Shown here: positions 33,412-43,572 of the stretch, one piece after another | Position numbering within the stretch: the stretch's first letter is position 1 | How the letters are laid out: each line of letters opens with the position of its first letter | Notes under the pieces: generated by a model | The model's database searches: none | What the model was told of the DNA's origin: nothing | What the model saw: the letters and a program-made list of their open reading frames with translations, nothing else | Made by a program: the position numbers and the translations under genes | Assembly: GCF_024519725.1 (NCBI RefSeq) | Contig: NZ_JALJRK010000018.1 | Coordinates: forward strand, 1-64,000 | Length of the DNA: 64,000 nucleotides | Reading direction: 5' to 3' | Source: Microvirga sp. Mcv34 | GTDB taxonomy: Bacteria > Pseudomonadota > Alphaproteobacteria > Rhizobiales > Beijerinckiaceae

Positions 33412-35787
33412 ATGATCAACGGACGAGACCACATCCAGCGCTCCATCCTCCCCATTCCTGATCGGACTCAGGTGCGGCTGACGACCTACGATGCCAAGGA
33501 CCCCAACACGAGGTTCGCCCCGATCGAGCCGCTGCGGCCGCCCAAGGGTGCACCCAATGTTCTGATCGTGCTGCTCGACGATGTCGGTTTCGGCGCATCG
33601 AGTGCCTTTGGCGGTCCCGTCAATACGCCCACGGCGGAACGTCTGTCCGCGACGGGGCTCAAGTACACCCGGTTCCATACCACGGCTCTTTGCTCGCCCA
33701 CCCGTTCTGCCCTTCTGACGGGCCGCAATCACCACAGCGTTGGCATGGGGTGCGTCACAGAAGGGGCGACCTCCGCTCCCGGCTACACCTCACTGCGTCC
33801 CAATACCAAGGCATTACTCCCTGAGATCCTAAAGCTGAACGGTTACGCAACGTCCCAGTTCGGCAAATGTCATGAGGTGCCGACTTGGCAAACCGGTCCT
33901 ACAGGCCCCTTCGATCAATGGCCCACGGGCGGTGGTGGGTTCGAGTACTTCTATGGCTTCATCGGTGGCGAGTGCAACCAGTATGAGCCGGAACTCTTTG
34001 AAGGAACCACAGCTGTCACTCCGCCTAAGACAGCGGAAGAAGGCTATCATCTAACTGAGGATCTCGCCGATAAGGCCATCAACTGGATGCGGCAACAAAA
34101 GGCACTGGCCGGTGATGACAAGCCGTTCTTCATGTACTTCGCTCCCGGGGCGACCCACGCACCTCACCACGTGCCCAAGGAATGGGCGGACAAGTACAAG
34201 GGGAAATTCGATCATGGATGGGATCGGCAGCGCGAGCTGACCTTCGCTCGCCAGAAGGAACTCGGCGTGATCCCGCCGGATTGCGAGCTCACGAGGCGCC
34301 ACGACGAGATTCCAGCCTGGGCCGACATGCCAGATGACCTCAAGCCGGTTCTCGCGCGCGAGATGGAGGTCTATGCGGGTTTCCTGGAGCACGCCGACCA
34401 TCATGTCGGGCGACTGATCAACGCCATGGAGGGTCTGGGCATCCTTGACGACACGCTGATCTATTACATCATCGGCGACAATGGCGCGAGCGCCGAGGGT
34501 ACGTTGCAGGGTTCGTTCAATGAAGCTGTTCTGCTCAACGGCATCAGCGGCATCGAGACACCCGAATTCCTGAAGGCACATATAGACGAGTTCGGGACGC
34601 CGGCAGCCTACAATCATTATGCCGTCGGTTGGGCTCACGCCATGTGCACCCCGTACCAATGGACGAAGCAGATCGCCTCGCATTGGGGAGGTACACGCAA
34701 CGGCACGATCGTGCATTGGCCGAACGGCATCAAGGCCAGGGGTGAGCTGCGCCATCAATTCAGTCATGTGATCGACGTCGCACCGACAATCCTTGAGGCC
34801 GCAGGTCTGCCCGAGCCCGAGATGGTGAACGGGATCACCCAGAGCCCTATGGAGGGCGTCTCCATGCGCTACAGCTTCGATGACGCCAAGGAGGAGGAAC
34901 GTCATGACGTGCAGTATTTCGAGATGTTCGGCAATCGCGGCATCTACTACAAGGGCTGGAGCGCGATCACCAAGCACAGGACACCCTGGGTCGTGACGGC
35001 TACCAGCACGATTCCTTTCGACGAAGACACCTGGGAGCTCTATGACGGGTCCAAAGATTGGACCCAGGCTCATGATCTCGCTCAGCAGATGCCGGAAAAG
35101 CTCAAGGAACTGCATCTGATGTTCGCCATCGAGGCGGTGAAGTACAACGTGTTCCCGCTTGATGACCGGCTCGTGGAGCGTTTTGATCCTGCGGTGGCCG
35201 GACGTCCTATTCTCGTACAGGGACATTCACAGACACTGTTTCCTGGTATGGGCAGGCTCTCTGAGCACTCCGTATTGCCCATGAAGAATGTTTCCTTCTC
35301 GATCACGGCGGAGATCAATGTCACGGATCACGCCACAGAGGGCATCATCATCGCCCAGGGTGGTCGATTCGGCGGCTGGAGCCTTTACACCCAGGACGGC
35401 AAGGCTACGTTCGCCTACAATTATTTCGGGCTCAATCTCTACCGAACGCAGGCTCAGCATTCGATTCCGGCCGGCACGCATCAGGTGCGGGCGGAATTTG
35501 CCTATGACGGTGGTGGCCTCGGCAAGGGTGGAACTCTCACGCTGTACTATGATGGCCACGAGGTCGGACGGGATCGCATCCCGCAAACCCAACCGCTGAT
35601 CTTCTCCGCAGAGGAAAGCACCGACATCGGATACGAAAGCGGATCCCTGGTTGTTCCGGATTATCCGGCGCGTGATGGGCACTTTACTGGAACGATCAAC
35701 TGGGTGCAGCTCGATGTCGGTCAGGACAACTTCAGTCATCTGATCAAACCGGAGGACAGGCTGCGCTTGGTAATGGCGCGCCAATGA
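33412..35787 (+). CDS. Large type I sulfatase (arylsulfatase)
   Basis: A 791-residue protein. Metal site LIVLLDDVGFG (Asp56, Asp57). Sulfatase signature LCSPTRSALLTGRNHH with Cys94 as the residue converted to formylglycine, then MYFAPGATHAPHHVPKEW and YYIIGDNGASAEG for the metal/sulfate site. The C-terminal ~200 residues form a beta-rich domain (FGGWSLYTQDGKATFAYNYF) found in long arylsulfatases. It hydrolyses sulfate esters. No signal peptide; start at 33412 is backed by GGAAGGAGG 8-15 nt upstream. Sulfatase-modifying enzyme not in the window. Confidence 0.92.
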   Translation: MINGRDHIQRSILPIPDRTQVRLTTYDAKDPNTRFAPIEPLRPPKGAPNVLIVLLDDVGFGASSAFGGPVNTPTAERLSATGLKYTRFHTTALCSPTRSALLTGRNHHSVGMGCVTEGATSAPGYTSLRPNTKALLPEILKLNGYATSQFGKCHEVPTWQTGPTGPFDQWPTGGGGFEYFYGFIGGECNQYEPELFEGTTAVTPPKTAEEGYHLTEDLADKAINWMRQQKALAGDDKPFFMYFAPGATHAPHHVPKEWADKYKGKFDHGWDRQRELTFARQKELGVIPPDCELTRRHDEIPAWADMPDDLKPVLAREMEVYAGFLEHADHHVGRLINAMEGLGILDDTLIYYIIGDNGASAEGTLQGSFNEAVLLNGISGIETPEFLKAHIDEFGTPAAYNHYAVGWAHAMCTPYQWTKQIASHWGGTRNGTIVHWPNGIKARGELRHQFSHVIDVAPTILEAAGLPEPEMVNGITQSPMEGVSMRYSFDDAKEEERHDVQYFEMFGNRGIYYKGWSAITKHRTPWVVTATSTIPFDEDTWELYDGSKDWTQAHDLAQQMPEKLKELHLMFAIEAVKYNVFPLDDRLVERFDPAVAGRPILVQGHSQTLFPGMGRLSEHSVLPMKNVSFSITAEINVTDHATEGIIIAQGGRFGGWSLYTQDGKATFAYNYFGLNLYRTQAQHSIPAGTHQVRAEFAYDGGGLGKGGTLTLYYDGHEVGRDRIPQTQPLIFSAEESTDIGYESGSLVVPDYPARDGHFTGTINWVQLDVGQDNFSHLIKPEDRLRLVMARQ

Positions 35788-35912
35788 CATCATGTCCAAC
35801 TCTATGGAGAGACAAGCGCGCACAGGCTGAAATGCCGCCCGGTAGGAATTGGGGCGTACCGGCGATCACTCGCATGCTTTCGTCGTGATCATATTCAGCT
35901 TGTGCGGCGCGG

Positions 35913-36329
35913 TCACTCCCGGCGGAAGCGCCTCAGCTCATCAAGGCTGACGTGCACTTCCTGGAAGAAGCGAAGAAGGGAAAGGCCAACAAAGGTGGTT
36001 GCCAAGAGAAACAACAACGCCGCTCCGTAGATATGTTGCAGTTCCAGGAGGGCGCCGAGGAATGCCAGCGCAAGAAGCAAGGTTGTGCAGAGCCCGCCCG
36101 CCAAGGACAGCCTGATTGCACTCAGTAGGAGCTGAGCCCGCTTCAGGAGATAGGCGCGATCATCCCCGATCTCCGGCTCACCTTTCCTCATCCGCTCCAT
36201 CACATCCGCAAGTCGCGACATGAGGATCGAAATGAATCCGGCGACGGCTCCCAGGAAGAAGGCCGGTGCGGCGGCCTCGCTGAAGACTTTCGACAATCTC
36301 TCCGCGTCAGGAATGAGTTCAATCAACAC
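35913..36329 (-). CDS. DUF2721 small membrane protein
   Basis: A 138-residue protein with three hydrophobic segments (AFFLGAVAGFISILMSRLAD; LSLAGGLCTTLLLALAFLG; AALLFLLATTFVGLSLL) and a cytoplasmic RMRKGEPEIGDDRAYLLKRA loop typical of DUF2721. Function unknown. Confidence 0.75.
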   Translation of the reverse strand: MLIELIPDAERLSKVFSEAAAPAFFLGAVAGFISILMSRLADVMERMRKGEPEIGDDRAYLLKRAQLLLSAIRLSLAGGLCTTLLLALAFLGALLELQHIYGAALLFLLATTFVGLSLLRFFQEVHVSLDELRRFRRE

Positions 36330-36818
36330 AACCCTCGCAATCGGGTGCGGCTACCACTCACCTTTGTGCAACATACGTCATCCGCGTTCTGAGAACAAAT
36401 ATACCTCTTACCAATACAGGATTCCAAAAGGATGGGGAGGCCATCAAAATCCACTACACCTATAAAGAGCGTTGAGGTGGGCTTGTGTAACCTGCAAATA
36501 CGGGTTTTTCTGCCCGTGTGATGTGATCAGTCAATGAGAGAGCGCTGGGTTCAGGAGTGCAAGGCAACTTCAGGCTCGATACGCTCGGCAGCCATGATCC
36601 GGGGGCTCCCATTGGTGATGCATGTCTTACAATGTCAAGGCACTGGCACAGACGGTCAAGCGGAGAAACCAGAGCAGATTATGATAGGTACAGACAAGTT
36701 GAGGGACGCAACAATGGCAATGGTGGCCTATCCTTGAGAAATGCTCGAGCTGGCTCACGGTTGCGCCTCAAGGGGCGAGCTATCTCAATGGATCTGCCCC
36801 AAACGAGGAGGGCAGCTC
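36330..36818. other. Intergenic region
   Basis: 489 bp, divergent promoter space between the DUF2721 gene and the small exported protein at 36819. Frames at 36534-36737 and 36557-36886 lack ribosome sites and protein-like composition. AT content is higher than around it near 36390-36470. Nothing else supported. Confidence 0.35.
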
Positions 36819-37151
36819 ATGCGCGGTGCACTTGTAACCTTGACCATTGCAGGGATGGTATCGGTCATCTGTCCTCGGCAGGCTGATGCTCAATCCAACA
36901 TTCAACGGGTCGATGAGGGACGCCCTCTCGCCTTGAGAGTGACGCCGCGCAGGTTCTATCGTCCTATCCCGGTCTATCGCACTGGGGTAACCTACGTGCC
37001 GACGAGCGCCTTCGATCCCGTCGCGCTCGCTCCACCGCTCGGGCCTTCGGCGAACAACATCGCGATCATTCTGCCGGTATCTTCGGCTTCTTGTCAGGTG
37101 ACCTCGATCAACGGAAGGCTGTTCGCGAGTCCTGGATGCCTCGGCCAGTAA
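36819..37151 (+). CDS. Small exported protein of unknown function
   Basis: A 110-residue protein: signal peptide (RGALVTLTIAGMVSVICPRQ, then ADA) and a Pro/Arg-rich mature part with two cysteines near the C-terminus (SASCQVTS, SPGCLGQ). ATG 36819 is chosen over 36741 because GAGGAGG lies 7-13 nt upstream and the signal peptide begins there. No family recognised. Confidence 0.5.
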   Translation: MRGALVTLTIAGMVSVICPRQADAQSNIQRVDEGRPLALRVTPRRFYRPIPVYRTGVTYVPTSAFDPVALAPPLGPSANNIAIILPVSSASCQVTSINGRLFASPGCLGQ

Positions 37152-37257
37152 TGACGAGAGGCAGGTTGCCTCATCCCATAGGGTCGCATCGAGAGACCTG
37201 CAGCGGAACGGATACGAAGATGATCCTCAATCAGATCTGCTATCGTTGCGGGAGATG

Positions 37258-38385
37258 TCACATTGCTGCGGCGGCTGTCATGCTGCGAAAACGCCATAAT
37301 CCTAGAGCGAGGAAGACGCCGCCGATGACGGCGACGATCAGAAACTCCGGCCAGACCACATCGAACCCTGCGCCGCGGTAAAGGATTGCTTGTGCGAAGC
37401 TCACGAAGTGCACAGTAGGTGAGATCTGGAGGATCGTAGCCAGCCAAGGCGGCATACTCTCGAGCGGCGTATTGCTGCCCGACAACATGGCCAATGGCAG
37501 ATAGACCAGCAGATAGAGAAGGCCGAGTTGCGGCATGGAACGCGCGACCGTTCCGAGAAAGATCCCGATGGCCGTGGCAAAGAAGAGGTAAGCGGCCACG
37601 CCGAGCAGGAAGAGTGGTATCGAGCCTGCAACCGGCACGTGGAGCACGCCTTTGACCACGACATACAGGGAAAGGCCCGCCGCTGCGATGATGATGAAGC
37701 CGTTCGCCCAGATCTTCGACATGGCAATTTCAAACGGCGTCAGCGGCATGACGAGGAGGTGGTCCAATGTGCCGTGCTCGCGCTCCCGCACGATAGCCGC
37801 TCCGGCAAGGATGATGGCGAGCATCGTGATGCTGTTGATGATGCCCATGACGCTGGTGAACCAGCCTGTCTCGGCATTGGGGTTGAAGGCGATGCGTACG
37901 ATGAGACCGACCGGGGGGGAAGGAGCCTTGTCGACGCGTGACAGGAAGGCGGTGATCGTGTTGGAGATGATCTGCTGCGCATAGCTCGATCCCAAACCGG
38001 CCTGCACCATGGCGGTCGCGTCCACATTCAGCTGTATTTCCGGCTGGCGCCCCGCGAGGATATCCGCTTCGAACCGCGGGGGTATGTCGATGACGAAGGT
38101 ATATCTGCCTGCGTTCATCAACGGTACAATGTCGCTTTCGGCAATCAGCTGCGGCATTTGAAAATAGGGAAGAAGAAATGCATGCCGGACGCTGCGCGAC
38201 AGGTTGGATTGGTCCTCGTCGACGATCGCAATCGACGCGTTGTGAACCTCCTGCGAGCTGCTTTGAGCTTGCGCTATGATGGCCAGAGAAAAGCTGTAGA
38301 TGACGAGGCTGAGCAAGACGACATCATGCAGGAAGCTTCGCAGTTCTTTCGTGCCGAGCCAGAAGATGTTCGAAAGCTTGCGCAT
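37258..38385 (-). CDS. yhhJ: ABC-2 type permease, YhhJ-like
   Basis: A 375-residue protein with the ABC-2 form: N-terminal helix (LHDVVLLSLVIYSFSLAIIA), a large periplasmic domain (about 45-165), then five helices, with REREHGTLDHLLVMPLTPFE after the second helix as is typical. It pairs with the RbbA-like protein 17 nt upstream. The complex likely exports a substrate across the inner membrane with the HlyD-family adaptor. Third gene of the operon. Confidence 0.85.
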   Translation of the reverse strand: MRKLSNIFWLGTKELRSFLHDVVLLSLVIYSFSLAIIAQAQSSSQEVHNASIAIVDEDQSNLSRSVRHAFLLPYFQMPQLIAESDIVPLMNAGRYTFVIDIPPRFEADILAGRQPEIQLNVDATAMVQAGLGSSYAQQIISNTITAFLSRVDKAPSPPVGLIVRIAFNPNAETGWFTSVMGIINSITMLAIILAGAAIVREREHGTLDHLLVMPLTPFEIAMSKIWANGFIIIAAAGLSLYVVVKGVLHVPVAGSIPLFLLGVAAYLFFATAIGIFLGTVARSMPQLGLLYLLVYLPLAMLSGSNTPLESMPPWLATILQISPTVHFVSFAQAILYRGAGFDVVWPEFLIVAVIGGVFLALGLWRFRSMTAAAAM

Positions 38386-38402
38386 GGCTGGCTTGTTTTA
38401 TC

Positions 38403-41165
38403 CTAATGCTCCTGTTTGCGGAGCAGCAGCATGGTAAGAGCCGTCAGCACCGGTACGAAAGCCACGAGAACGAGAATATCCATGTAGAGATCTCGGAATC
38501 CTAGTCCCTTGGTGAAGGTGCCGACACTGATTGGGAGGTAGTAACTCATAGGGAAGAAGCGCCCCATGATCTGTGCCATTCCCGTCAGAGATGAAACCGG
38601 AACGAGCATGCCGGCGAACATCGTCGCGGGAAGAACCGTGAGAATTGCCGTGCCGAAAAGTGCCGCGATCTGCGTCCGGGCGAAGGTCGAGACCAGCGTG
38701 CCGTAAGCTGTCGTCGTGACGACGTAGACCAAAGTCCCGAGAAGTAGTGTCGGGAAGCTTCCCTTGAGGGGAACTCGGAACACGAGTTGCGCCATCGTAA
38801 ACATGAGGGCGAAGTTGATCATCGCCAATCCAACATAGGGAACCTGCTTTCCGAGAAGGAACTCAAGGCGGGTGACTGGCGTCACGTAGAGGTTCGTGAT
38901 CGATCCGAGTTCCTTCTCGCGCACCACTGCGAGTGCCATGAGAATGGCAGGAAAGAGGGCCAGTTGCATGGCCAGTTGCGCCGGGACCATCGCGTAGATG
39001 CTGTCGAAATTCTGGTTGTACTTGAAACGGATCTGGACCAGTGCGGGTTCGTGCGTCGCTGTCTGGCTCGTCTTCATCAAGGGATCGCCGAGATAGAGCT
39101 GATGGAGACCTTGCAGATACCCACGGATCGTCTGCGCGATAAATGGCCGAGCCCCGTCGACCCATGCCGCGACCGCTGTGCTCTGGCCGCGCATGATATC
39201 TCGCCCGAAGCCTGGTGGAATTTCGATCGCGGCGTCGATCTCGCCGTCTGCGAGGCGCTTCTCCAAAGCCCCGTAATCTGCCAGAGGAGGCTTCTCTTGG
39301 AAGTAGGTCGAGCCTCGTAGTGCCTCGAGATAGGATCGGCTCTCGTGACTATGATCGTAGTCAAGGACCGCGAATGTCAGGCCATTGACGTCCGTGGAGA
39401 TGCCGAAGCCGAAGACAAGCATCAGGAACGTCGTGCCGAGGATGGCGAAACCGAGCCGGACCCGGTCGCGGGTCAGTTCCAGGGTCTCGCGAACCGTACA
39501 AGCGACAAGGCGCTCCAAACTGAAGCGTGATTTCATGCCACGGCTCACGGCCGGCCGTTGTACGAAACCCGCGGCTTTCTCCGCAGGCCTCAGTTCAGGG
39601 TCCGAATTCGGCTCTTCGGCACCAGAGCGAGCTCGTTCCGCATCTTCGAGATAATCGATGAAGGCTTCCTCCAGAGTTCCCGCGTGCCGAGCATGCATCA
39701 ATCCGGCCGGCGTGTCGGTCGCTAGGACACGGCCCGAATCCATGAGGGCGACTCGGTCGCAGCGCTCGGCTTCATTCATGAAGTGGGTGGAGACGAAGAT
39801 CGTTATGCCGCGGTTGCGTGCCAGATCCGTCAGAAAGCTCCAGAACTGATCCCTCGCAATAGGGTCGACCCCGGAGGTCGGCTCGTCAAGAATGAGGAGG
39901 TCAGGCTCGTGGACGATTGCGACGGCCAGCGAGAGCCTTTGGCGAATCCCGAGGGGGAGGTTCTGGGCTTGGTTGTCCATGTATTCGACCAAGTCGAAGG
40001 TCTCGACCAACTCGGCGATTCTTGCTTTCGCCTTCTGGGCTGGAAGGTGGAACAGCCGGGCATGGAGATCGAGGTTCTGGCGGACTGTCAGTTCGGAGTA
40101 GAGCGAAAATGCCTGGGACATGTATCCGACGCGCCTGCGCGCATCGAGGTCTCGGCCATCGAGAGGGCGACCGAACAGCCGCACTTCGCCCTCGCTCGAC
40201 GGCAGCAGACCGGTGAGCATCTTCATGGTGGTCGTCTTGCCGCAGCCATTCGAGCCGACGAAGCCGAAGATTTCGCCTTTGTTGATTGTAAAGCTGACGT
40301 GATCGACAGCCGTGAAGTCCCCGAACCGGCGGGTCAGTCCCTCCGCAATGATGACCGGCTCGGCGTTTTCGTTAGAGCGTTGAGGCGTTGAGATGGTTTG
40401 GGGGACCATACGCTCGTGCTCCGGAAGCAAGGCAATGAAGGCCTCTTCGACAGAGCAGGCCCTCGTGGCGCGTTCGAGTTGCGTGGGGGATCCGGTCGCC
40501 ACGATCTTGCCCGCATTGACGGCGGCGAGCCAATCGAAGCGCTCTGCCTCCTCCATGTACGCAGTCGCGACGAGCACCGAGAGATTCGGACGCCGCGCTC
40601 GGATCCGCTCGATGAGCCTCCAGAACTGTCGACGGGACAAGGGGTCTACACCTGTGGTCGGCTCGTCGAGGATCAGCAGGTCCGGATCATGAATCAGGGA
40701 ACAGCAGAGGCCCAGTTTCTGCTTCATCCCTCCGGACAGCTTCTTGGCAGAGCGATCAGCGAAGGGGGCGAGTCCGGTGCCAGCCAGAAGCTCGTCCATT
40801 CGAGCCTCCCGCTCACTTTGCGCCTCTCCGAACACCCGACCGAAAAATTCGATGTTTTCCCGAATGGTGAGATCTGGATACAGATTCTTACCGAGCCCCT
40901 GCGGCATATAGGCGATACGCGGGCAGAGCTCGGAGCGGACCTTGGAATCGGCCATGTTGCGACCCATGACATAGGCTTTGCCCCATTGGATCTGCCGGGC
41001 TCCGGCAATGATGGCGAGAAGGGACGACTTCCCGACTCCATCGGGTCCAATCAAGCCAGCCAAGCAGCCGCCGGGGATCGCAAGTGTGATGCCGTCAAGG
41101 GCGACGACCTTGCCATAGCGCAGTGCAATATCCTCGAGAACTGCGACCGCACCGTCTCTGATCAT
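38403..41165 (-). CDS. rbbA: RbbA-like fused ABC transporter (ATPase-ATPase-permease)
   Basis: A 920-residue protein. NBD1 is about 8-230 (Walker A GPDGVGKSS at 40-48, signature KLSGGMKQKLG, DEPTTGVDP). NBD2 is about 270-495 (GSNGCGKTT, DEPTSGVDP). An ABC-2 membrane domain is about 550-915 (RVRLGFAILGTTFLMLVFGF and VREKELGSITNLYVTPVTRL). In E. coli the RbbA name comes from ribosome-bound ATPase, but operon context with HlyD and YhhJ supports efflux. ATG 41165 overlaps the HlyD stop (ATGA); the longer frame to 41222 is not needed. Confidence 0.9.
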   Translation of the reverse strand: MIRDGAVAVLEDIALRYGKVVALDGITLAIPGGCLAGLIGPDGVGKSSLLAIIAGARQIQWGKAYVMGRNMADSKVRSELCPRIAYMPQGLGKNLYPDLTIRENIEFFGRVFGEAQSEREARMDELLAGTGLAPFADRSAKKLSGGMKQKLGLCCSLIHDPDLLILDEPTTGVDPLSRRQFWRLIERIRARRPNLSVLVATAYMEEAERFDWLAAVNAGKIVATGSPTQLERATRACSVEEAFIALLPEHERMVPQTISTPQRSNENAEPVIIAEGLTRRFGDFTAVDHVSFTINKGEIFGFVGSNGCGKTTTMKMLTGLLPSSEGEVRLFGRPLDGRDLDARRRVGYMSQAFSLYSELTVRQNLDLHARLFHLPAQKAKARIAELVETFDLVEYMDNQAQNLPLGIRQRLSLAVAIVHEPDLLILDEPTSGVDPIARDQFWSFLTDLARNRGITIFVSTHFMNEAERCDRVALMDSGRVLATDTPAGLMHARHAGTLEEAFIDYLEDAERARSGAEEPNSDPELRPAEKAAGFVQRPAVSRGMKSRFSLERLVACTVRETLELTRDRVRLGFAILGTTFLMLVFGFGISTDVNGLTFAVLDYDHSHESRSYLEALRGSTYFQEKPPLADYGALEKRLADGEIDAAIEIPPGFGRDIMRGQSTAVAAWVDGARPFIAQTIRGYLQGLHQLYLGDPLMKTSQTATHEPALVQIRFKYNQNFDSIYAMVPAQLAMQLALFPAILMALAVVREKELGSITNLYVTPVTRLEFLLGKQVPYVGLAMINFALMFTMAQLVFRVPLKGSFPTLLLGTLVYVVTTTAYGTLVSTFARTQIAALFGTAILTVLPATMFAGMLVPVSSLTGMAQIMGRFFPMSYYLPISVGTFTKGLGFRDLYMDILVLVAFVPVLTALTMLLLRKQEH

Positions 41166-42520
41166 GGCGTCACCGCCCGCAATGATTCCGGTACAGAGCC
41201 CGGGCGTAGATCGGCCGGCCATTCCGCCTTCGGGTCGACGCGCACATAGGCCACCCCCGGCAAGCCGCTTCTTACCGCGGATTCATAGCCCTTGAGCCGC
41301 TCCGGGTCGATCCGAATCCGGATTCGGAACATCAGCTTGTCGCGTTCGCTCTTCGTTTCGACGGCCTTCGGCGTGAACTGCGCTTCGCTGGCGACATACA
41401 CGGCCTTGGCCGGAATGGCGACGTGAGGGTAGGCGTCGAGAACGATGCGTGCTTCGCTTCCGATCCTGACCCGACCGGCATCCGCAGTCGGAAGGTAGAT
41501 ATCCATATAGACATAGGATGCGTCGAGCATGGTGAAGACCTTGCCGCCGGCCGGCAGAACCTCTCCTATATTGGCGATGCGGTATTCGATCGGCCCGTCA
41601 CGCGGCGCGACCAACGTATTGTCCGCGATGTTGACGTTGTAATACTCGACATTGTGCGCGGCCGCTTCATGAGCTTCCTCAGCCTGGCCGACCCTGGCGG
41701 CGGCGGCATCGCGCGATGAAATCGCCGCGTCGGCGTTGTGCCTGGCGGAGATGAGCGCTTGTTCTGCCGCGCTGACTCTGGCGGCCACTGCGCTCTGCAA
41801 CGCTATGGCAGCATTCAGCACCTGCCGGCGCTGATCCAGCAGCTCGACCGTAGCAATCCCCCTCGGCACCAATGCGGTGGTCCTGTCGAGCTCCTGCTGG
41901 GCCAGCTTCACCTGGGTCTGCTGCTGCAGCAAATTGGCCTTCGCTTCGTCCACGGTTTTCTGCGCCTGGACTGCTGCCGCCTGGGTGCTCAAAACGAGGC
42001 TCCGTTGCTGGGCCAGATTCTGTTGGGCTTCATCCACGGCCCGCTGCGCCTGAAGGGCCATCGCTTCGGCCTGCTTCAACTGAGCCTGGAGGTCCCGTGT
42101 ATCCATCAGGCCGACCACTTGTCCGGACTTCACCAGATCGCCCTGGTCCACGTACAGATCGAGGACACGTCCCGCGAACTTGGTGCTGATGTTGATCTCG
42201 TCCGCGTCCAATCTGCCGTTTCCCATGGCAAAGCCCGGCGGCAGCGTGGGCTGGCGTTGAAGCCACCAGTAATATCCGGCTCCTGCCACCGCGAGGAGTA
42301 AAAGGAGCCCACCGAACAAGGGCATGCGCCAACGCAGTCGTGCAGGTTGCACCACCGGAAGCTTCGATCTCTCGTCGGACTGAATGTCGTCGTGCCTCGG
42401 AAGTATCTGCCCTTGAACGGTGACGGCATTATTCGCCAAGGGGAGGGCGTCGATCTCCTCGCGCGCATCCGTCCTCGTGGCAGGATCATTCGGTCCTGGC
42501 TCTGTGTGCCCGTTGGACAT
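41162..42520 (-). CDS. HlyD-family periplasmic adaptor (YhiI-like)
   Basis: A 452-residue protein: cytoplasmic N-terminus of about 65 residues, one transmembrane helix (MPLFGGLLLLLAVAGAGYYW), lipoyl half-motifs and a long Gln/Ala-rich coiled coil (about 150-300), then a beta-barrel region (IADNTLVAPRDGPIEYRIAN). It links the ABC permeases to an outer-membrane channel; no TolC-like gene is in the window. The start at 42520 follows AAGGAT. A FixK/FNR-like 14-mer is centred 93 nt upstream. Confidence 0.9.
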   Translation of the reverse strand: MSNGHTEPGPNDPATRTDAREEIDALPLANNAVTVQGQILPRHDDIQSDERSKLPVVQPARLRWRMPLFGGLLLLLAVAGAGYYWWLQRQPTLPPGFAMGNGRLDADEINISTKFAGRVLDLYVDQGDLVKSGQVVGLMDTRDLQAQLKQAEAMALQAQRAVDEAQQNLAQQRSLVLSTQAAAVQAQKTVDEAKANLLQQQTQVKLAQQELDRTTALVPRGIATVELLDQRRQVLNAAIALQSAVAARVSAAEQALISARHNADAAISSRDAAAARVGQAEEAHEAAAHNVEYYNVNIADNTLVAPRDGPIEYRIANIGEVLPAGGKVFTMLDASYVYMDIYLPTADAGRVRIGSEARIVLDAYPHVAIPAKAVYVASEAQFTPKAVETKSERDKLMFRIRIRIDPERLKGYESAVRSGLPGVAYVRVDPKAEWPADLRPGSVPESLRAVTP

Positions 42521-42606
42521 CGGGATCCTTAACCCTCTGGAATGCGGTATGCCGCGCATTCCCCCACTCTTGGCAGGCAGGCTATACCGGCTGTCTCGCC
42601 GAGGGA

Positions 42607-42620
42607 TTGATATTGAGCAA
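42607..42620. promoter_or_regulatory. FNR/FixK-type box before the HlyD-RbbA-YhhJ operon
   Basis: TTGATATTGAGCAA fits TTG(A/C)-N6-(T/G)CAA exactly, centred about 93 nt upstream of the HlyD start, the same spacing as at nirK. Confidence 0.6.
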
Positions 42621-42713
42621 AGTCAGAAATTTTGCGCTGAACCAGGATGTGCTAGGACTGAGTTCTTAGATTAGGCTGCGATCAACCGTTCCAAGCCAAG
42701 ACGCTGCGACCAC

Positions 42714-43202
42714 TCAAGGTGTCGGTCCAAAGTTCTGGTTCCCGAACGGCGAATGGGTCGGAACCTGCACGGTAATAAAGCCCACACCGGCTGCTTGGTG
42801 GCATTGATTGCAGGCGTTCGTGACCTGCAGGAACGCTGCCTCGAAGCGGGAACCGTCCTTGTCTGAGACGGCTTGCCGCAAGGCCTCCATGGCTGGGTCC
42901 GTCTTTTCATGGATCAGGTTGGCCTGAGCGATCGACGATGTCGTCGGATAAAGCTTAACAATTCGGTCGATGGTCGTCTTGAACTGCTGCAGTTCGTAAC
43001 TGGCAAGAGGCCAGTTTCCGACCTTCTGTGCGTACCAAAGCTTGAAATGCCGCAATTGGGTCAGGAGCATGAGGTCCCCTAACGTGGGCCGGCCGGTGTC
43101 CTGCTCCTGTGCGACGGCTCTCATGGTGAAGCCACCTAAGAGGCAAATGACGATAGCGGCGATCAGAGACAGATAAAATCGGTAAGCGGAATATCTGTTC
43201 AT
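42714..43202 (-). CDS. Mono-haem c-type cytochrome-like exported protein
   Basis: A 162-residue protein with a signal peptide/anchor (FYLSLIAAIVICLLGGF), a helical body (LMLLTQLRHFKLWYAQKVGN, then FKTTIDRIVKLYP) and a single CNQCH haem site near the C-terminus (NACNQCHQAAGVGFITV). The arrangement resembles the four-helix cytochrome c'-like group. Substrate or partner unknown. Lies upstream of the HlyD operon on the same strand, 194 nt away. Confidence 0.7.
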   Translation of the reverse strand: MNRYSAYRFYLSLIAAIVICLLGGFTMRAVAQEQDTGRPTLGDLMLLTQLRHFKLWYAQKVGNWPLASYELQQFKTTIDRIVKLYPTTSSIAQANLIHEKTDPAMEALRQAVSDKDGSRFEAAFLQVTNACNQCHQAAGVGFITVQVPTHSPFGNQNFGPTP

Positions 43203-43572
43203 CGCATATCCTCTCAGCGCTGAAACGCATTCGAGCAATATTGTTCAAGCTGTCCGATTAGACTTCGTCACGAAAAGTGGATCCGGTCTCATATCTAATA
43301 CAGCTTCAGCCGCACTGCTCAGCGACTCAATGGCCTTTGGCGTCCCAGGCCGCTGCGTCCAGCGAGGGACACGTAGAATCGCCTGATTGTCTCGTCTAGA
43401 CAAGACACTCATTCGGGCCATGCCGCTGTCAATTGAGTCCGAATATGATGCGTTGCACGGAAGATCCTCAGAATGAAATCGGGCTGAACGAAGCGCCAAA
43501 TCTCTAACCCTCTAACAGGGGCGCCCGGCTGGGCCTTTCGCCGCCCCACGCAATCATGTGTGGTGAAGGATC
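43203..43572. other. Intergenic region with a dyad and a repeat fragment
   Basis: 370 bp. TTCGAGCAATATTGTTCAA (43230-43248) is a near-perfect dyad centred 37 nt before the cytochrome-like start. GAAAAGTGGATCCGGT (43272-43287) also occurs at 54673-54688, so it is part of a dispersed repeat. An 84-codon frame (43245-43499, -) is not protein-like. No ABC ATPase remnant is seen after the TMD gene. Confidence 0.4.

Noticed and set aside
43245-43499. 84-codon minus frame as a gene
   Set aside because: Carries a dispersed repeat fragment and lacks an RBS.
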